From Pseudomonas sp. R5(2019) (GTDB taxonomy: Bacteria; Pseudomonadota; Gammaproteobacteria; Pseudomonadales; Pseudomonadaceae): a stretch of DNA of 50,510 bases. The stretch's first letter is position 1; the number at the start of each line of letters is the position of its first letter. Below are positions 16,998 to 25,759 of this stretch, piece by piece. A model generated the notes under the pieces. That model searched no databases. It worked only from the letters and a program-made list of their open reading frames with translations, and was not told the origin of the DNA. The translations under genes and the position numbers were made by a program. The stretch spans positions 1 through 50,510 of the forward strand of contig NZ_JAAAMT010000043.1 in assembly GCF_009905435.1 (NCBI RefSeq), in the 5' to 3' direction.

Positions 16998-17818
16998 GCA
17001 TTTCCAAACCTGAGCTGATAGACACTCCCGGCGTCCATCTGGAACGTCAGGGGGCGCTTTGTTTCATCACACTCGACCGCCCGGCGACCCGCAACAGCTT
17101 CGATCTTGCCATGGGGCTTGCATTGCGAGACGCCGTGCGCGCGCTGGTGGCCAATCCACCCCGAGTGGTGGTGCTGCGCAGCAGCAGTGAACACTTCATG
17201 GTGGGTGGCGATGTCCATCATTTCGATGCATTGCTGAATGTCTCCAAGGCAGCCTGCGCGCAAGAGCTGGAGCAGCTCATCAGTGCGGTGAACGAGGCCG
17301 TTATCGGACTCACCTCATTGCCCTGCCCGGTGCTGGGTTTGATCAGTGGATCGGCCGCAGGGTTTGGCATGTCGCTGGCGTTGGCCTGCGACATTCTCAT
17401 CGCCGCCGAAAATGCCAATTTTATCCTGGCCTACAGCGCCATCGGCGCTACTCCAGACGGTGGCGGGACCTGGCATCTCGCGCGCCATTTGGGCTTGCAC
17501 CGCGCAATGGCCATTGCCCTGTTGAACTCTAAAGTAGATGCAACTCAGGCCAGGGACATTGGGCTGGTTGCTGAAGTCGTCGAGACCTGTGAATTGCAAC
17601 TGGCAGGCCAGGTCATGGCTCAAAGGCTGGCAAATGGGGCTGCATCAGCCCAGGCCGGCATCAAGCGGCTATTACGTGAAGGGCTGAACACTGATCTTCG
17701 GACGGCCCTTGAGGCCGAAAAAAAATCCTTTATCGAGATGTCTGCGACGGCTGATTTTGCCGAAGGCGTGAGCGCTTTCTGTCAGCGGCGCAAAGCCCGT
17801 TTTGGTGTGTCTGTTTAA
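16994..17818 (+). CDS. Enoyl-CoA hydratase/isomerase family protein (PaaG-like active site)
   Basis: A 274-residue crotonase. The oxyanion-hole block HFMVGGDVHHFD lies near 65. Neither classical glutamate is present: the first loop reads GSAAGFGMSLALACD, and the second FILAYSAIGATPDGGGTW, where the Asp of PDGGG matches the catalytic Asp of PaaG-type isomerases. It is therefore more likely an isomerase than a hydratase (inference from residues). It overlaps the DsbA-like isomerase gene (ATGA) and is followed after 18 bases by the SDR gene. Confidence 0.88.
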   Translation: MSISKPELIDTPGVHLERQGALCFITLDRPATRNSFDLAMGLALRDAVRALVANPPRVVVLRSSSEHFMVGGDVHHFDALLNVSKAACAQELEQLISAVNEAVIGLTSLPCPVLGLISGSAAGFGMSLALACDILIAAENANFILAYSAIGATPDGGGTWHLARHLGLHRAMAIALLNSKVDATQARDIGLVAEVVETCELQLAGQVMAQRLANGAASAQAGIKRLLREGLNTDLRTALEAEKKSFIEMSATADFAEGVSAFCQRRKARFGVSV

Positions 17819-17836
17819 AACTACTGGAAGGCTCCA

Positions 17837-18604
17837 ATGAACATTCAAGACGCTGTTTTTCTGATCACAGGTGGTGCTTCAGGCCTTGGGGCCGCAACTG
17901 CAAGAAGGGTAGTAAAAGCAGGCGGCAAGGTCGTGCTTGCAGACCTTAATACCGCTAATGGAACGGCTCTGGCAGAAGAGCTGGGAGTTGCGGCGCTTTA
18001 TGTGCATACGGATGTGGCCGATGAGGATTCCACACGGGCTGCAATCGACCATTCGTTGACCCATTTTGGCACTCTGCACGGTTTGATCTGCTGTGCCGGT
18101 GTTGCACCAGGAGAGAAGGTCCTGGGCAAGGACGGCGCACATGCGCTGAGCACCTTCACTCGCGGCATCATGATCAACCTCGTGGGCACCTTCAATGCGA
18201 TTCGTCTCGCCGCAGAGGCGATGAGCAAAAACGCGCCCAACGTTGAAGGTGAGCGGGGCGTGATCATCACCACCGCTTCAGTAGCGGCATTCGACGGTCA
18301 GATCGGACAGGCAGCTTACTCGGCGTCCAAAGCCGGCGTGGTAGGCATGACACTGCCGATCGCACGCGAATTGGCGCGTTTCGGTATTCGTGTCATGACG
18401 ATTGCTCCGGGTATCTTTGAAACACCGATGTTGCTGGGATTGCCGCAGGATGTGCAGGCGTCGCTTGGCAAAACGGTCCCTTTTCCCTCCAGGTTGGGCC
18501 GTGGCGATGAGTTCGCCCAACTGGTCGAGTCTATCGTTCAGAACCCGATGCTTAATGGGGAAGTCATTCGTCTGGATGGTGCATTACGGATGGCTTCCAA
18601 GTAA
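17837..18604 (+). CDS. SDR dehydrogenase, 3-hydroxyacyl-CoA dehydrogenase type 2-like
   Basis: A 255-residue short-chain dehydrogenase. The NAD-binding motif is TGGASGLGAATARRV, followed by NxAG-like CCAGVAPGEK near 92. The catalytic Ser is in TTASVAAFDGQIGQ, and YSASK near 157-161 supplies Tyr and Lys. The sequence IRVMTIAPGIFETPMLLGLP and the long insertion with EKVLGKDG match the HSD10/FadB2-like group, which oxidises 3-hydroxy-2-methylacyl-CoA and related thioesters. It is the last gene of the 14860-18604 run and probably follows the crotonase step. Confidence 0.88.
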   Translation: MNIQDAVFLITGGASGLGAATARRVVKAGGKVVLADLNTANGTALAEELGVAALYVHTDVADEDSTRAAIDHSLTHFGTLHGLICCAGVAPGEKVLGKDGAHALSTFTRGIMINLVGTFNAIRLAAEAMSKNAPNVEGERGVIITTASVAAFDGQIGQAAYSASKAGVVGMTLPIARELARFGIRVMTIAPGIFETPMLLGLPQDVQASLGKTVPFPSRLGRGDEFAQLVESIVQNPMLNGEVIRLDGALRMASK

Positions 18605-18815
18605 GGGAAAACTTCAGTGTTCTTGCCCCATTCGTTGAAAGCCTGATTATTTCGTTGAATTTTTACTCGCGCGTTGTTTGAAAACATGGAGCTTTGAAAA
18701 GGGTTTAGTGTGCTCGGGAAAGTTATCTCGGTCGCGCAGGTGTGTGCATAACAGTCGTCAAAACAAAAACAAGAAACAAGAAACAGCAATAACAATAGCA
18801 AGAGGAAGACGAACC

Positions 18816-20081
18816 ATGCAGTACGACTTGAAAGCCATCGTCCATGTCATTTGCACGGCCGCCGTGTTGGGCATTGCCGGATCGGCCAGCGCGGCCTTTT
18901 TCGAAGACAGCAAAGCCAACCTGGATCTTCGCAACTTCTATATGAACCGCGACTTCCGCCAGCACGGTGCAGCACAGAATAAGGCCGAGGAGTGGGCGCA
19001 GGGTTTTGCCCTGCGCTTTGAATCCGGATATACGCAGGGCCCTGTCGGTTTTGGCCTGGATGCCATCGGCTTGCTCGGCATCAAGCTGGACTCCAGCCCG
19101 GATCGGATAGGTACCGGTTTGCTCAAAAGCGATCGTGAGGCGCCTAAACGCGCCCAGAACGAGTACGGTGAAGCGGGGTTGACCGCCAAATTGCGTTTGT
19201 CCAAAAGCACCCTCAAGCTCGGCACTCTTCAGCCAGTGCTGCCGTCGTTAATGCGCAATGATTCGCGCCTGATGCCGCAAACCTTCCGGGGTGCCTGGCT
19301 CAACAGCAACGAGATCGACGGATTGACTCTGGACCTGGGTCGAATCGATCGCGTCAACCAGCGCGACTCTTCCGACAATGAGGAAATGACGGTTTTTAAT
19401 GGCGGTAAACGAAACATCGTGCTTGGCCAGGCAAAAACCAGCGATGAATTCCTGTTGGGTGGTGGTCGCTATCAGTGGAACCCGCAGCTTGCCACCAGCT
19501 ACTACTACGGCGGCCTCGACGGCATTTACAAACAACATCTGATCAACCTCGTCCATCAACTGCCTCTGGGGGAAGGGCAAAGCCTCAAGTCAGACCTGCG
19601 CTTTGCTCGTTCCAGCGACGATGGCGGCAGTAACGTGGACAACGATGCTATTGGCGCGCTGTTCACCTACAAGCTCGGTGGGCACAGCTTCGGTGCCGGT
19701 TACCAGCATCTGAGTGGCGACACGGGCTTCGCTTTTGTCAACGGCGCAGACGATGCGCTGCTCAATCAGGTGCAGATCAACGACTTCGGTAACCAGGATG
19801 AACACTCCTGGCAGGTGCGATATGACTACGATTTCGCCGCGCTGGGCATACCCGGGTTGACCCTGATGACCCGTTACGTTTCCGGTGACAACGTCGATCG
19901 TGGCCCCGGCCTGAGCGACGGTAAAACCTGGGAGCGCAATACAGACATTGGTTATGTCATTCAAAGCGGGCCGCTGAAAAATATTGGCGTGAAGCTGCGA
20001 AATGCGACCACCCGCAGCAACTTCCTCAGCGACATGGACGAAAACCGGTTGATCGTCAGCTACAGCCTGCCACTCTGGTAA
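18816..20081 (+). CDS. OprD-family outer membrane porin
   Basis: A 421-residue porin. The start is the ATG at 18816, with AGAGGAAG before it; a longer frame upstream has no signal-like sequence. The signal peptide ends at ASAAFFEDSKANLDLRNFYM, whose mature N-terminus is typical of OprD. The frame ends in the aromatic LPLW motif of outer-membrane barrels. OprD-type channels admit small, mainly carboxylated nutrients. Its place after the CoA pathway suggests it brings in that pathway's substrate. It has no copy of the 14787/20144 promoter element before it. Confidence 0.92.
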   Translation: MQYDLKAIVHVICTAAVLGIAGSASAAFFEDSKANLDLRNFYMNRDFRQHGAAQNKAEEWAQGFALRFESGYTQGPVGFGLDAIGLLGIKLDSSPDRIGTGLLKSDREAPKRAQNEYGEAGLTAKLRLSKSTLKLGTLQPVLPSLMRNDSRLMPQTFRGAWLNSNEIDGLTLDLGRIDRVNQRDSSDNEEMTVFNGGKRNIVLGQAKTSDEFLLGGGRYQWNPQLATSYYYGGLDGIYKQHLINLVHQLPLGEGQSLKSDLRFARSSDDGGSNVDNDAIGALFTYKLGGHSFGAGYQHLSGDTGFAFVNGADDALLNQVQINDFGNQDEHSWQVRYDYDFAALGIPGLTLMTRYVSGDNVDRGPGLSDGKTWERNTDIGYVIQSGPLKNIGVKLRNATTRSNFLSDMDENRLIVSYSLPLW

Positions 20082-20143
20082 GGCCTAACCGTAAAGCGCT
20101 CAGAGACGCGAGGCATCAGCTTGGCGAAATTGGCATGGAAAAC

Positions 20144-20188
20144 GTCAATATTGCCAATGTTGTGTCAGTTGCCACTCTCGTACAGTGA
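20144..20188 (+). promoter_or_regulatory. AraC-dependent promoter element, copy 2
   Basis: GTCAATATTGCCAAT, then 21 bases, then GTACAGTGA: the same blocks and spacing as 14787-14831. It lies 127 bases before the acyl-CoA synthetase gene, in the 233-base gap after the porin. Confidence 0.65.
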
Positions 20189-20314
20189 AGCCAATGGGAA
20201 GCTGCGTTTTCGATGCCGGATGTTCATTGATACCAAGAGCGCCTGAAGAGTCTTGGCTCTTCAAACGCTGAAAGTACCAAGAAGATCAAGTGAATCAAGG
20301 TTGAGACAACAATA

Positions 20315-22000
20315 ATGAACACACTAAAAGACAGTTATTCTCGTGGCGCTACCGACACCCCCCTGATTGAAAAAACCTTGGGTGTGTTTTTTGACGAAAT
20401 CGTTGCCAGATTTCCTGATAATGAGGCGCTGGTTTCCTGCCATCAAAATATTCGGTACAGCTATCCCCAATTGCAACGTGAGGCCAATCAACTGGCAAGC
20501 GCGCTGCTGAGCCTTGGCCTTGAGCCGGGCGATCGTGTGGGTATTTGGGCCAATAACTGTTCACAATGGCTGGTTACGCAACTGGCCACCGCTAAAATCG
20601 GCCTGATTCTGGTCAATTTCAACCCGGCCTACCGCGCCGCCGAACTTGAATATGCCTTGAACAAGTCGAGTTGCAAGGCATTGATATCGCTCTCGTCTTT
20701 CAAGACAACCAATTACCTTCAGCTGATCAGAAGCCTGGCGCCGGAAATTGACAGCGCGACACCCGGTCAACTGGAAGCCGTCAAACTGCCGTTTTTGCGT
20801 GCGGTGATTCAACTCGGCGAAGCGATAGTGCCAGGGTTTATTCGTTTCAGCGATCTGGTGGCCGAAGGCGACCCTGATGACGAAAATGTCCGCCGTATCG
20901 GAGCGACCCTGCACCCTACCGATCCGATCAATATTCAGTTCACCAGTGGCACGACAGGCTCACCGAAAGGCGCAGCCTTGACCCATCGCGGCATACTCAA
21001 TAATGGCTTTTTTCTGGGAGAGGCCATAAAGCTGACAGCGACTGATCGACTCTGCATTCCGGTGCCTCTGTTCCACTGTTTCGGGATGGTGGTGGGCAAT
21101 ATGGCTGCTCTGACCCACGGCACCACTATTGTCTATCCTAACGATTCGTTTGATCCCATTTCAGTCCTTCAGGCGGTACAGGACGAGCGCTGCACCGCTC
21201 TTCACGGCGTTCCGACGATGTTCATCACCGAACTCGATCACCCACGCTTCCACGAGTTCGACCTGACAAGCCTGCGCACCGGGATCATGGCGGGAACAGC
21301 CTGTCCGATCGAAGTCATGAAGCGCGTCGAACGAGACATGCACATGCGCGAGGTGACTATCGCTTATGGCATGACTGAAACCAGTCCGGCCAGTTATCAA
21401 AGTACGACCGACACACCGCTTGAAAAGCGAGTATCAACCATCGGCAAAGTGCATCCGCATCTGGAAGCGAAGATTATCAACCCCGAGTCTGGCGCCGTTC
21501 TTCCAGTGGGTACGGTGGGTGAGCTGTGCGTGCGTGGATATTCCTTGATGCAGGGGTATTGGGAGGATCCGGAAAAGACGGCGCAGACGATTGATGCCGA
21601 TGGCTGGATTCACAGCGGCGACCTCGCCACCATGGACGAGGAGGGCTATGTCAGCATCACTGGCCGCATCAAGGACATGGTGATTCGGGGTGGAGAGAAC
21701 ATCTCGCCACGTGAAATCGAAGAGTTCCTCTATCGCCATCCCGCCATTCAGGATGCACAAGTCATCGGCGTTACGGACCGCAAATACGGTGAGGAGCTGT
21801 GCGTCTGGATTGTTCCGCGCGCCGGGGCAACACTGAATGAAGATGACATTCGAGCCTTTTGTGACGGTCAGATCGCGCGTTACAAAATCCCTCGCTACAT
21901 TCGATTTGTCGACGGCTTCCCGATGACACTTTCTGGCAAGGTTCAAAAATTCAAGATGCGCGAAATAATGGAAGAAGAGCACAGTTTGGCGGTCTGTTAA
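20315..22000 (+). CDS. AMP-forming acyl-CoA synthetase
   Basis: A 561-residue ANL-superfamily ligase that activates a carboxylic acid with ATP and CoA. The P-loop FTSGTTGSPKGAAL lies near 208, YGMTETSPAS near 349, the hinge/adenine block GWIHSGDLATMDEEGY near 430 followed by GRIKDMVIRGGENISPREIE, and the C-terminal catalytic Lys in SGKVQKFKMRE near 546. The closest familiar group is the medium-chain/FadD-like family. It starts the second transcript of the cluster under promoter copy 2 and lies before a crotonase gene, so it probably supplies the CoA ester to that pathway. Confidence 0.92.
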   Translation: MNTLKDSYSRGATDTPLIEKTLGVFFDEIVARFPDNEALVSCHQNIRYSYPQLQREANQLASALLSLGLEPGDRVGIWANNCSQWLVTQLATAKIGLILVNFNPAYRAAELEYALNKSSCKALISLSSFKTTNYLQLIRSLAPEIDSATPGQLEAVKLPFLRAVIQLGEAIVPGFIRFSDLVAEGDPDDENVRRIGATLHPTDPINIQFTSGTTGSPKGAALTHRGILNNGFFLGEAIKLTATDRLCIPVPLFHCFGMVVGNMAALTHGTTIVYPNDSFDPISVLQAVQDERCTALHGVPTMFITELDHPRFHEFDLTSLRTGIMAGTACPIEVMKRVERDMHMREVTIAYGMTETSPASYQSTTDTPLEKRVSTIGKVHPHLEAKIINPESGAVLPVGTVGELCVRGYSLMQGYWEDPEKTAQTIDADGWIHSGDLATMDEEGYVSITGRIKDMVIRGGENISPREIEEFLYRHPAIQDAQVIGVTDRKYGEELCVWIVPRAGATLNEDDIRAFCDGQIARYKIPRYIRFVDGFPMTLSGKVQKFKMREIMEEEHSLAVC

Positions 22001-22102
22001 GGCCCAAAGGTCGACTTCATGGCGCTTGAATAGCGCGTCAGGATCTTGAGCGATATTGAAAATTGCGCCGTCCCGACGGCGCAACTGATGAGGAGAGTGA
22101 GC

Positions 22103-22873
22103 ATGGCTTGGCAGATTGACGTTATCGACGATTGCGCAGTGGTGCGCATGAACACCAATAAGGTAAACGTACAGAACGATGCCTTTTTCAAGGACCTGCA
22201 TGATGCTTTCGACCGGCTTGAGAAAGAGTTCAGTGAATTGCCGGTCATCTTGACCGGACAAGGCGACGTCTTTTCAGCAGGCATCGACTTCAAATACAGC
22301 TTTGAGGTGTTTGGCAGCCAGAACAAGGAGCGTATTCGTCAGTGGTACGCCGAGTACCGCGCGACCAACCTGCGCATCTTTCAATACCCCCGACCAACGG
22401 TAGCGGCGATCAACGGCCATGCGATTGCAGGAGGCCTGATCACCGCCCTGGATTGCGATTTTCGAATTGCTGCGCGGAAAAAAGCCAAGTTCGGTTTGAA
22501 TGAAGTGCCCATCGGCATTCCAATGCCTGCGGCGTATGTTGAGATCATCAAATACGCCCTGGGCAGTCAAGTCGGTGCACTGACCACGCTCAAGGGGGCG
22601 CTCTATTCTCTTGAGCAAGCCGAGAAATTGGGTTTTTTCCATGAAGTGGTAGAGGAGTCCGAATTGCTTTCCACAGCGATCGCCTATGCTCGCTGCATTA
22701 CTGCGGATTGTAACGTGGCCTATGCAATGTCTAAAAAGGCCCTGCAGGACTCGGTGATTCAGCAGATCGAGCACCGGACTACTTTGCTTGATGAGCAATT
22801 ACCCAACGGCATGAGCGAAGAAGGCAATCGATGTGCCCAGGATCGTCGCCGCCGAGAAATCATGGGCTCCTGA
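22103..22873 (+). CDS. Enoyl-CoA hydratase/isomerase family protein (single-glutamate crotonase)
   Basis: A 256-residue crotonase. The start is the ATG at 22103, with GGAGAG before it; an upstream in-frame extension to 22046 lacks homology. The oxyanion-hole block is DVFSAGIDFKYSFEVF. The first catalytic position is lost (GHAIAGGLITALDCDFRI), while the second Glu remains in KFGLNEVPIGIPMP. One-glutamate crotonases include feruloyl-CoA hydratase/lyase and some isomerases, so C-C cleavage or isomerisation is as likely as hydration. It lies 102 bases after the acyl-CoA synthetase and is probably co-transcribed. Confidence 0.87.
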   Translation: MAWQIDVIDDCAVVRMNTNKVNVQNDAFFKDLHDAFDRLEKEFSELPVILTGQGDVFSAGIDFKYSFEVFGSQNKERIRQWYAEYRATNLRIFQYPRPTVAAINGHAIAGGLITALDCDFRIAARKKAKFGLNEVPIGIPMPAAYVEIIKYALGSQVGALTTLKGALYSLEQAEKLGFFHEVVEESELLSTAIAYARCITADCNVAYAMSKKALQDSVIQQIEHRTTLLDEQLPNGMSEEGNRCAQDRRRREIMGS

Positions 22874-22930
22874 TTCAACAGGGCGTGCTCCCCATAGCGA
22901 TCAAACTATCGGGAGCAAAAACAAAACGCT

Positions 22931-23122
22931 GGGCCTTCTCGCTTCCCTCTGGAATGGGTGGCGTATATGCGGGGCGCAGGAAAAAACAAGGTCATGTTTG
23001 GCACCCACTATCCCATGTTGACACCCTCGGAATGTTTGGCGGGGCTTGAAGATCTGGATTTGAGGCAGGACACAGAAAGCCTTTTCCTGGCAGAGAGCGC
23101 TCGTCGCGCTTTCAAACTGTAA
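22931..23122 (+). pseudogene. Amidohydrolase (TIM-barrel) C-terminal remnant
   Basis: In the frame ending at the TAA at 23120, the translation reads PLEWVAYMRGAGKNKVMFGT, then HYPMLTPSECLAGLEDLDL and a tail ending LAESARRAFKL. The FGT-x-x-P block and the tail are the usual C-terminus of amidohydrolase-2 family proteins. Nothing of the metal-binding N-terminal barrel is present and no start codon fits. It is the 3' stump of a gene that followed the crotonase. Confidence 0.72.
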
Positions 23123-23125
23123 ATG

Positions 23126-23157
23126 AAAAAAACGCCAGTGACGGAGAGTCACTAGCG
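23126..23157 (-). terminator. Rho-independent terminator of the Lrp-type gene
   Basis: On the minus strand, CGCTAGTGA and TCACTGGCG form a nine-pair stem (one G-T) with a seven-base loop, followed by seven T residues. It lies 18 bases after the regulator stop. Confidence 0.85.
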
Positions 23158-23174
23158 CCAGGGGCAACTCGTTA

Positions 23175-23627
23175 TCAAAACGGTAGCGATCTATTCTGGA
23201 TAACGTGTTTCATGACAAGCGTCGAGGTCAATCGCTGGACATTGGGCAACGCCGAGAGCCTCTCATCATAGAGTTTTTGAAAGGTCGGCAAATCTTGCGT
23301 AATCACATGGAGCAAATAGTCCGGCTTTCCGAAGAGGCGCTGCGCATCGACTACTTGGGGTATATCCATGAGCGATGTTTCAAACGCGTCAACCGCTTGT
23401 CTATCGCCTTCCCTGAGTGTGGCAAATACCACCGCTGAAAAATTCAGGCCCAGTGCGGTTGCATCCAATTGCGCTCGATAGCCCAGTAACACCCCGGATT
23501 CCTCCAAGGCACGTACTCGTCGATGGCAGGGTGAAAGGCTCAAGCCGACACGTTCAGCCAGCTCAGTGACGGAGAGACGACCATCCTTTTGGAGCTCAGA
23601 AAGAATATTTCGATCAATCCTGTCCAT
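23175..23627 (-). CDS. Lrp/AsnC-family regulator
   Basis: A 150-residue regulator. The N-terminal winged helix begins MDRIDRNILSELQKDGRLSV, with the recognition region TELAERVGLSLSPCHRRVRALE. The C-terminal RAM/AsnC effector domain covers residues 65-145. It is divergent from a LysE-family exporter gene, the common arrangement in which an amino-acid-sensing Lrp protein controls an exporter. The 224-base gap between them (23628-23851) should hold both promoters; I see no unambiguous operator in it. Confidence 0.9.
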   Translation of the reverse strand: MDRIDRNILSELQKDGRLSVTELAERVGLSLSPCHRRVRALEESGVLLGYRAQLDATALGLNFSAVVFATLREGDRQAVDAFETSLMDIPQVVDAQRLFGKPDYLLHVITQDLPTFQKLYDERLSALPNVQRLTSTLVMKHVIQNRSLPF

Positions 23628-23851
23628 TTAGAAGAATCTCCCATGCTGATCGGTCTGAATAAGAATCTTTAGGAGAAAATTCTAGCAATATTTCATTATT
23701 CTTTCTTCGATTATTGGCTGCCGATCTCCTCTGTCCCAGGGCGCGGAGACGGCCTTTGTTCGTGGGATATGTCGATGCAGAAAAACGGTTTGAAAACTTT
23801 CAAGAGGCTGGTCCAGCCTCCAATGTGTGAACACAGGGGAGCTATAGCGCC

Positions 23852-24469
23852 ATGACTCTCACCGTGTTCGCTGCATTCTGGGCAGTGTCGTTCCTTTTTG
23901 TGATTACGCCTGGAGCAGACTGGGCCTACGCGATTTCCGCAGGTTTAAGGGGGCGGGTCGTCATTCCCGCAGTGGCCGGGCTTTTGTCGGGCCATGTGCT
24001 TGCGACGTTGATTGTTGCTGCAGGCGTCGGTGGTCTAGTGGCGAGCAACCCTATTGCCATGTCGGTGCTTACCGTTGTGGGCTCGGGGTATCTGCTTTGG
24101 TTGGGTATCAACATGCTGCTTCATCCTTCAACTCCGCATGCTGATGAGTTTCATGAGCCGGTGTCATCGCCGCGCTGGGCGATAAAGGGACTGTGTGTCA
24201 GTGGGTTGAATCCAAAAGTATTCCTTCTGTTCCTGGCACTCTTGCCTCAATTCACTGACGCCACGGCAGTGTGGCCCGTCCCCATTCAGATTATTGCGTT
24301 GGGGCTGGTGCATGCCTTCAGTTGCGGCGTGATCTATCTGCTGGTCGGGTTTGGCTCACAAAAGGTTCTACGAACACGTCCAACCTCAGCTCGCTTGGTT
24401 AGCCTGCTCTCCGGCGCAGCCATGATCATCATCGCAGTGATTTTGCTGATCGAGCAGTTGTTCAGTTAA
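23852..24469 (+). CDS. LysE-family amino acid exporter
   Basis: A 205-residue inner-membrane protein with six hydrophobic segments. The signature VITPGADWAYAISAGLRGR near 18 is that of the RhtB/LysE group, and LNPKVFLLFLALLPQF near 120 is the second conserved block. These proteins export amino acids or homoserine-lactone-like compounds using the proton gradient. GGGGAG lies ten bases before the ATG. Control by the divergent Lrp-type regulator is likely. Confidence 0.88.
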   Translation: MTLTVFAAFWAVSFLFVITPGADWAYAISAGLRGRVVIPAVAGLLSGHVLATLIVAAGVGGLVASNPIAMSVLTVVGSGYLLWLGINMLLHPSTPHADEFHEPVSSPRWAIKGLCVSGLNPKVFLLFLALLPQFTDATAVWPVPIQIIALGLVHAFSCGVIYLLVGFGSQKVLRTRPTSARLVSLLSGAAMIIIAVILLIEQLFS

Positions 24470-24494
24470 CCCATTTTTCACCGAGACGATATCC

Positions 24495-25057
24495 ATGAGC
24501 GACCAGCCCTCTCCCTATAACAACGCGGCCTGCGCGGTGAAGAGAGTCAGAATCCCGCATCTGAAACAAATGAAAAGGGATGGGCAAAAATGGGCGATGC
24601 TGACGGCCTATGACATGTATACCGCTGCCCTATTCGAGGAGGCCGGAATCCCCGTTTTGCTGGTGGGCGATTCTGCTTCCAACAATGTGTACGGCAACGA
24701 GTCCACACTGTCGGTGACCGAGTCCAGGGGCGAGGGGAGGACGCGCAGCGTCTGATCGACACTGCAAAAGCATTTGAGCGCGCGGGCGCTTTCGCCATTT
24801 TGATCGAGATGGTGCCTAATGAGGTAGGAGCGGCGATCACCGAAGCTGTTTCAATTCCTACTGTGGGGATTGGAGCGGGTCATCAATGTGATGCTCAGGT
24901 TCTGGTTTGGCAGGACATGGTTGGGCTACGGACCGGCCGCCTGCCGCGATTCGTCAAGCAGTATGCCGATATGCGCTCCGTGCTTCAGTCGGCAGCGAGA
25001 GACTTCTCGAAGGATGTGGAGCAGGGGACGTTTCCGGGGCCTGAGCATATCTTTTAG
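24495..25057 (+). pseudogene. panB-like gene with internal deletion
   Basis: The first part (24495 to about 24720) reads KMKRDGQKW-like sequence, then AMLTAYDMYTAALFEEAGIP and VLLVGDSASN, the N-terminal third of ketopantoate hydroxymethyltransferase. In another frame, from about 24728, it continues QRLIDTAKAFERAGAFAILI, VGIGAGHQCDAQVLVWQDMVGL and a full C-terminus. About one hundred codons of the middle are missing and the frame shifts at the join. Intact PanB makes ketopantoate from 2-ketoisovalerate in pantothenate synthesis. This copy cannot work, so another panB must exist or the residue is dispensable. Confidence 0.85.
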
Positions 25058-25300
25058 CCTGCCGCTTCTCGAGCTCGAAATAATCCCGGCAGCCGCGTGG
25101 GTGGGGTTGTCCTTACAGGCTTGCACTCTCGACCTTCGCATGGGGTGCAAGGGAACGGACGAGTCTAACCACTTCCAGCTCACGGTTTTTGAGGCTGTGC
25201 TGTTCCAAATTACGGACCATCGTAAGCATAGGTATTCATTGATTTTTTTTGATTTCGTGCTTGACGCCCCGGCCGTAAAAAAGTTTAATTCCGCCGCGCG

Positions 25301-25376
25301 GCCCAGATAGCTCAGTCGGTAGAGCAGGGGATTGAAAATCCCCGTGTCGGCGGTTCGATTCCGTCTCTGGGCACCA
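25301..25376 (+). tRNA. tRNA-Phe (GAA)
   Basis: 76 bases fold as a standard cloverleaf: acceptor stem GCCCAGA/TCTGGGC, D-arm GCTC/GAGC, anticodon arm GGGGA-TTGAAAA-TCCCC with anticodon GAA, T-loop TTCGATT, and an encoded 3' ACCA end. No duplicated 3' fragment was seen nearby. Confidence 0.97.
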
Positions 25377-25387
25377 CTAATACCGAA

Positions 25388-25420
25388 CAAAAAGCCTCAG
25401 CCATGCGCTGGGGCTTTTTG
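25388..25420 (+). terminator. Terminator after tRNA-Phe
   Basis: AAAAAGCCTCAGC and GCTGGGGCTTTTT form a stem around a short loop and end in a T-run, twelve bases after the tRNA. Confidence 0.88.
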
Positions 25421-25514
25421 CTTTCTGGTAGGTAAAAATTCCGAGACCGGGCCATTCTCGGCTCACGCCCGAACCAGGAGCCTTGCCTGCTGCTCCCCTT
25501 TCAAAAAGAGGATC

Positions 25515-25701
25515 AGCGAGCTAGCCGCTGGGTCAGATGCGTGGTTTCGACGAACACTTGCCACCATTGACGGCTGTCGGGTTGTCGCTGCTAGTGGGCC
25601 TGGTCGAGCGCAGGACTGTTCCAGTGTTCGATCCAGGCCTCGCCAGGTGCCTGGAAGTCCGGCCCCAGGCGCACGCAGCCGCTGAGGCCCAGTCCCTCCA
25701 T
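25515..25701 (-). pseudogene. NodT-type efflux outer-membrane lipoprotein, N-terminal remnant
   Basis: From the ATG at 25701 on the minus strand the frame reads MEGLGLSGCVRLGPDFQAPG, with a lipobox-like LSGC and the PDFQAP block of RND outer-membrane factors. It then hits a stop after ALDQAH and continues in frame with SRQWWQVFVETTHLTQ, matching the WWxxF motif that follows in the family. The 400-residue barrel/tunnel region is absent. It is a dead 5' stump beside the AI-2E-family gene. Confidence 0.6.
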
Positions 25702-25759
25702 CAGGAGCACCCCAAGAGGAGTAGCCGGTCCGGGTGAAATGGGGGAGAAATGGGGCCCG

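Noticed and set aside
25301..25376. tRNA-Phe as the attachment site of an integrated island
   Set aside because: No integrase gene and no repeated tRNA 3' end were found in the window, though tRNA-Phe is a common site.
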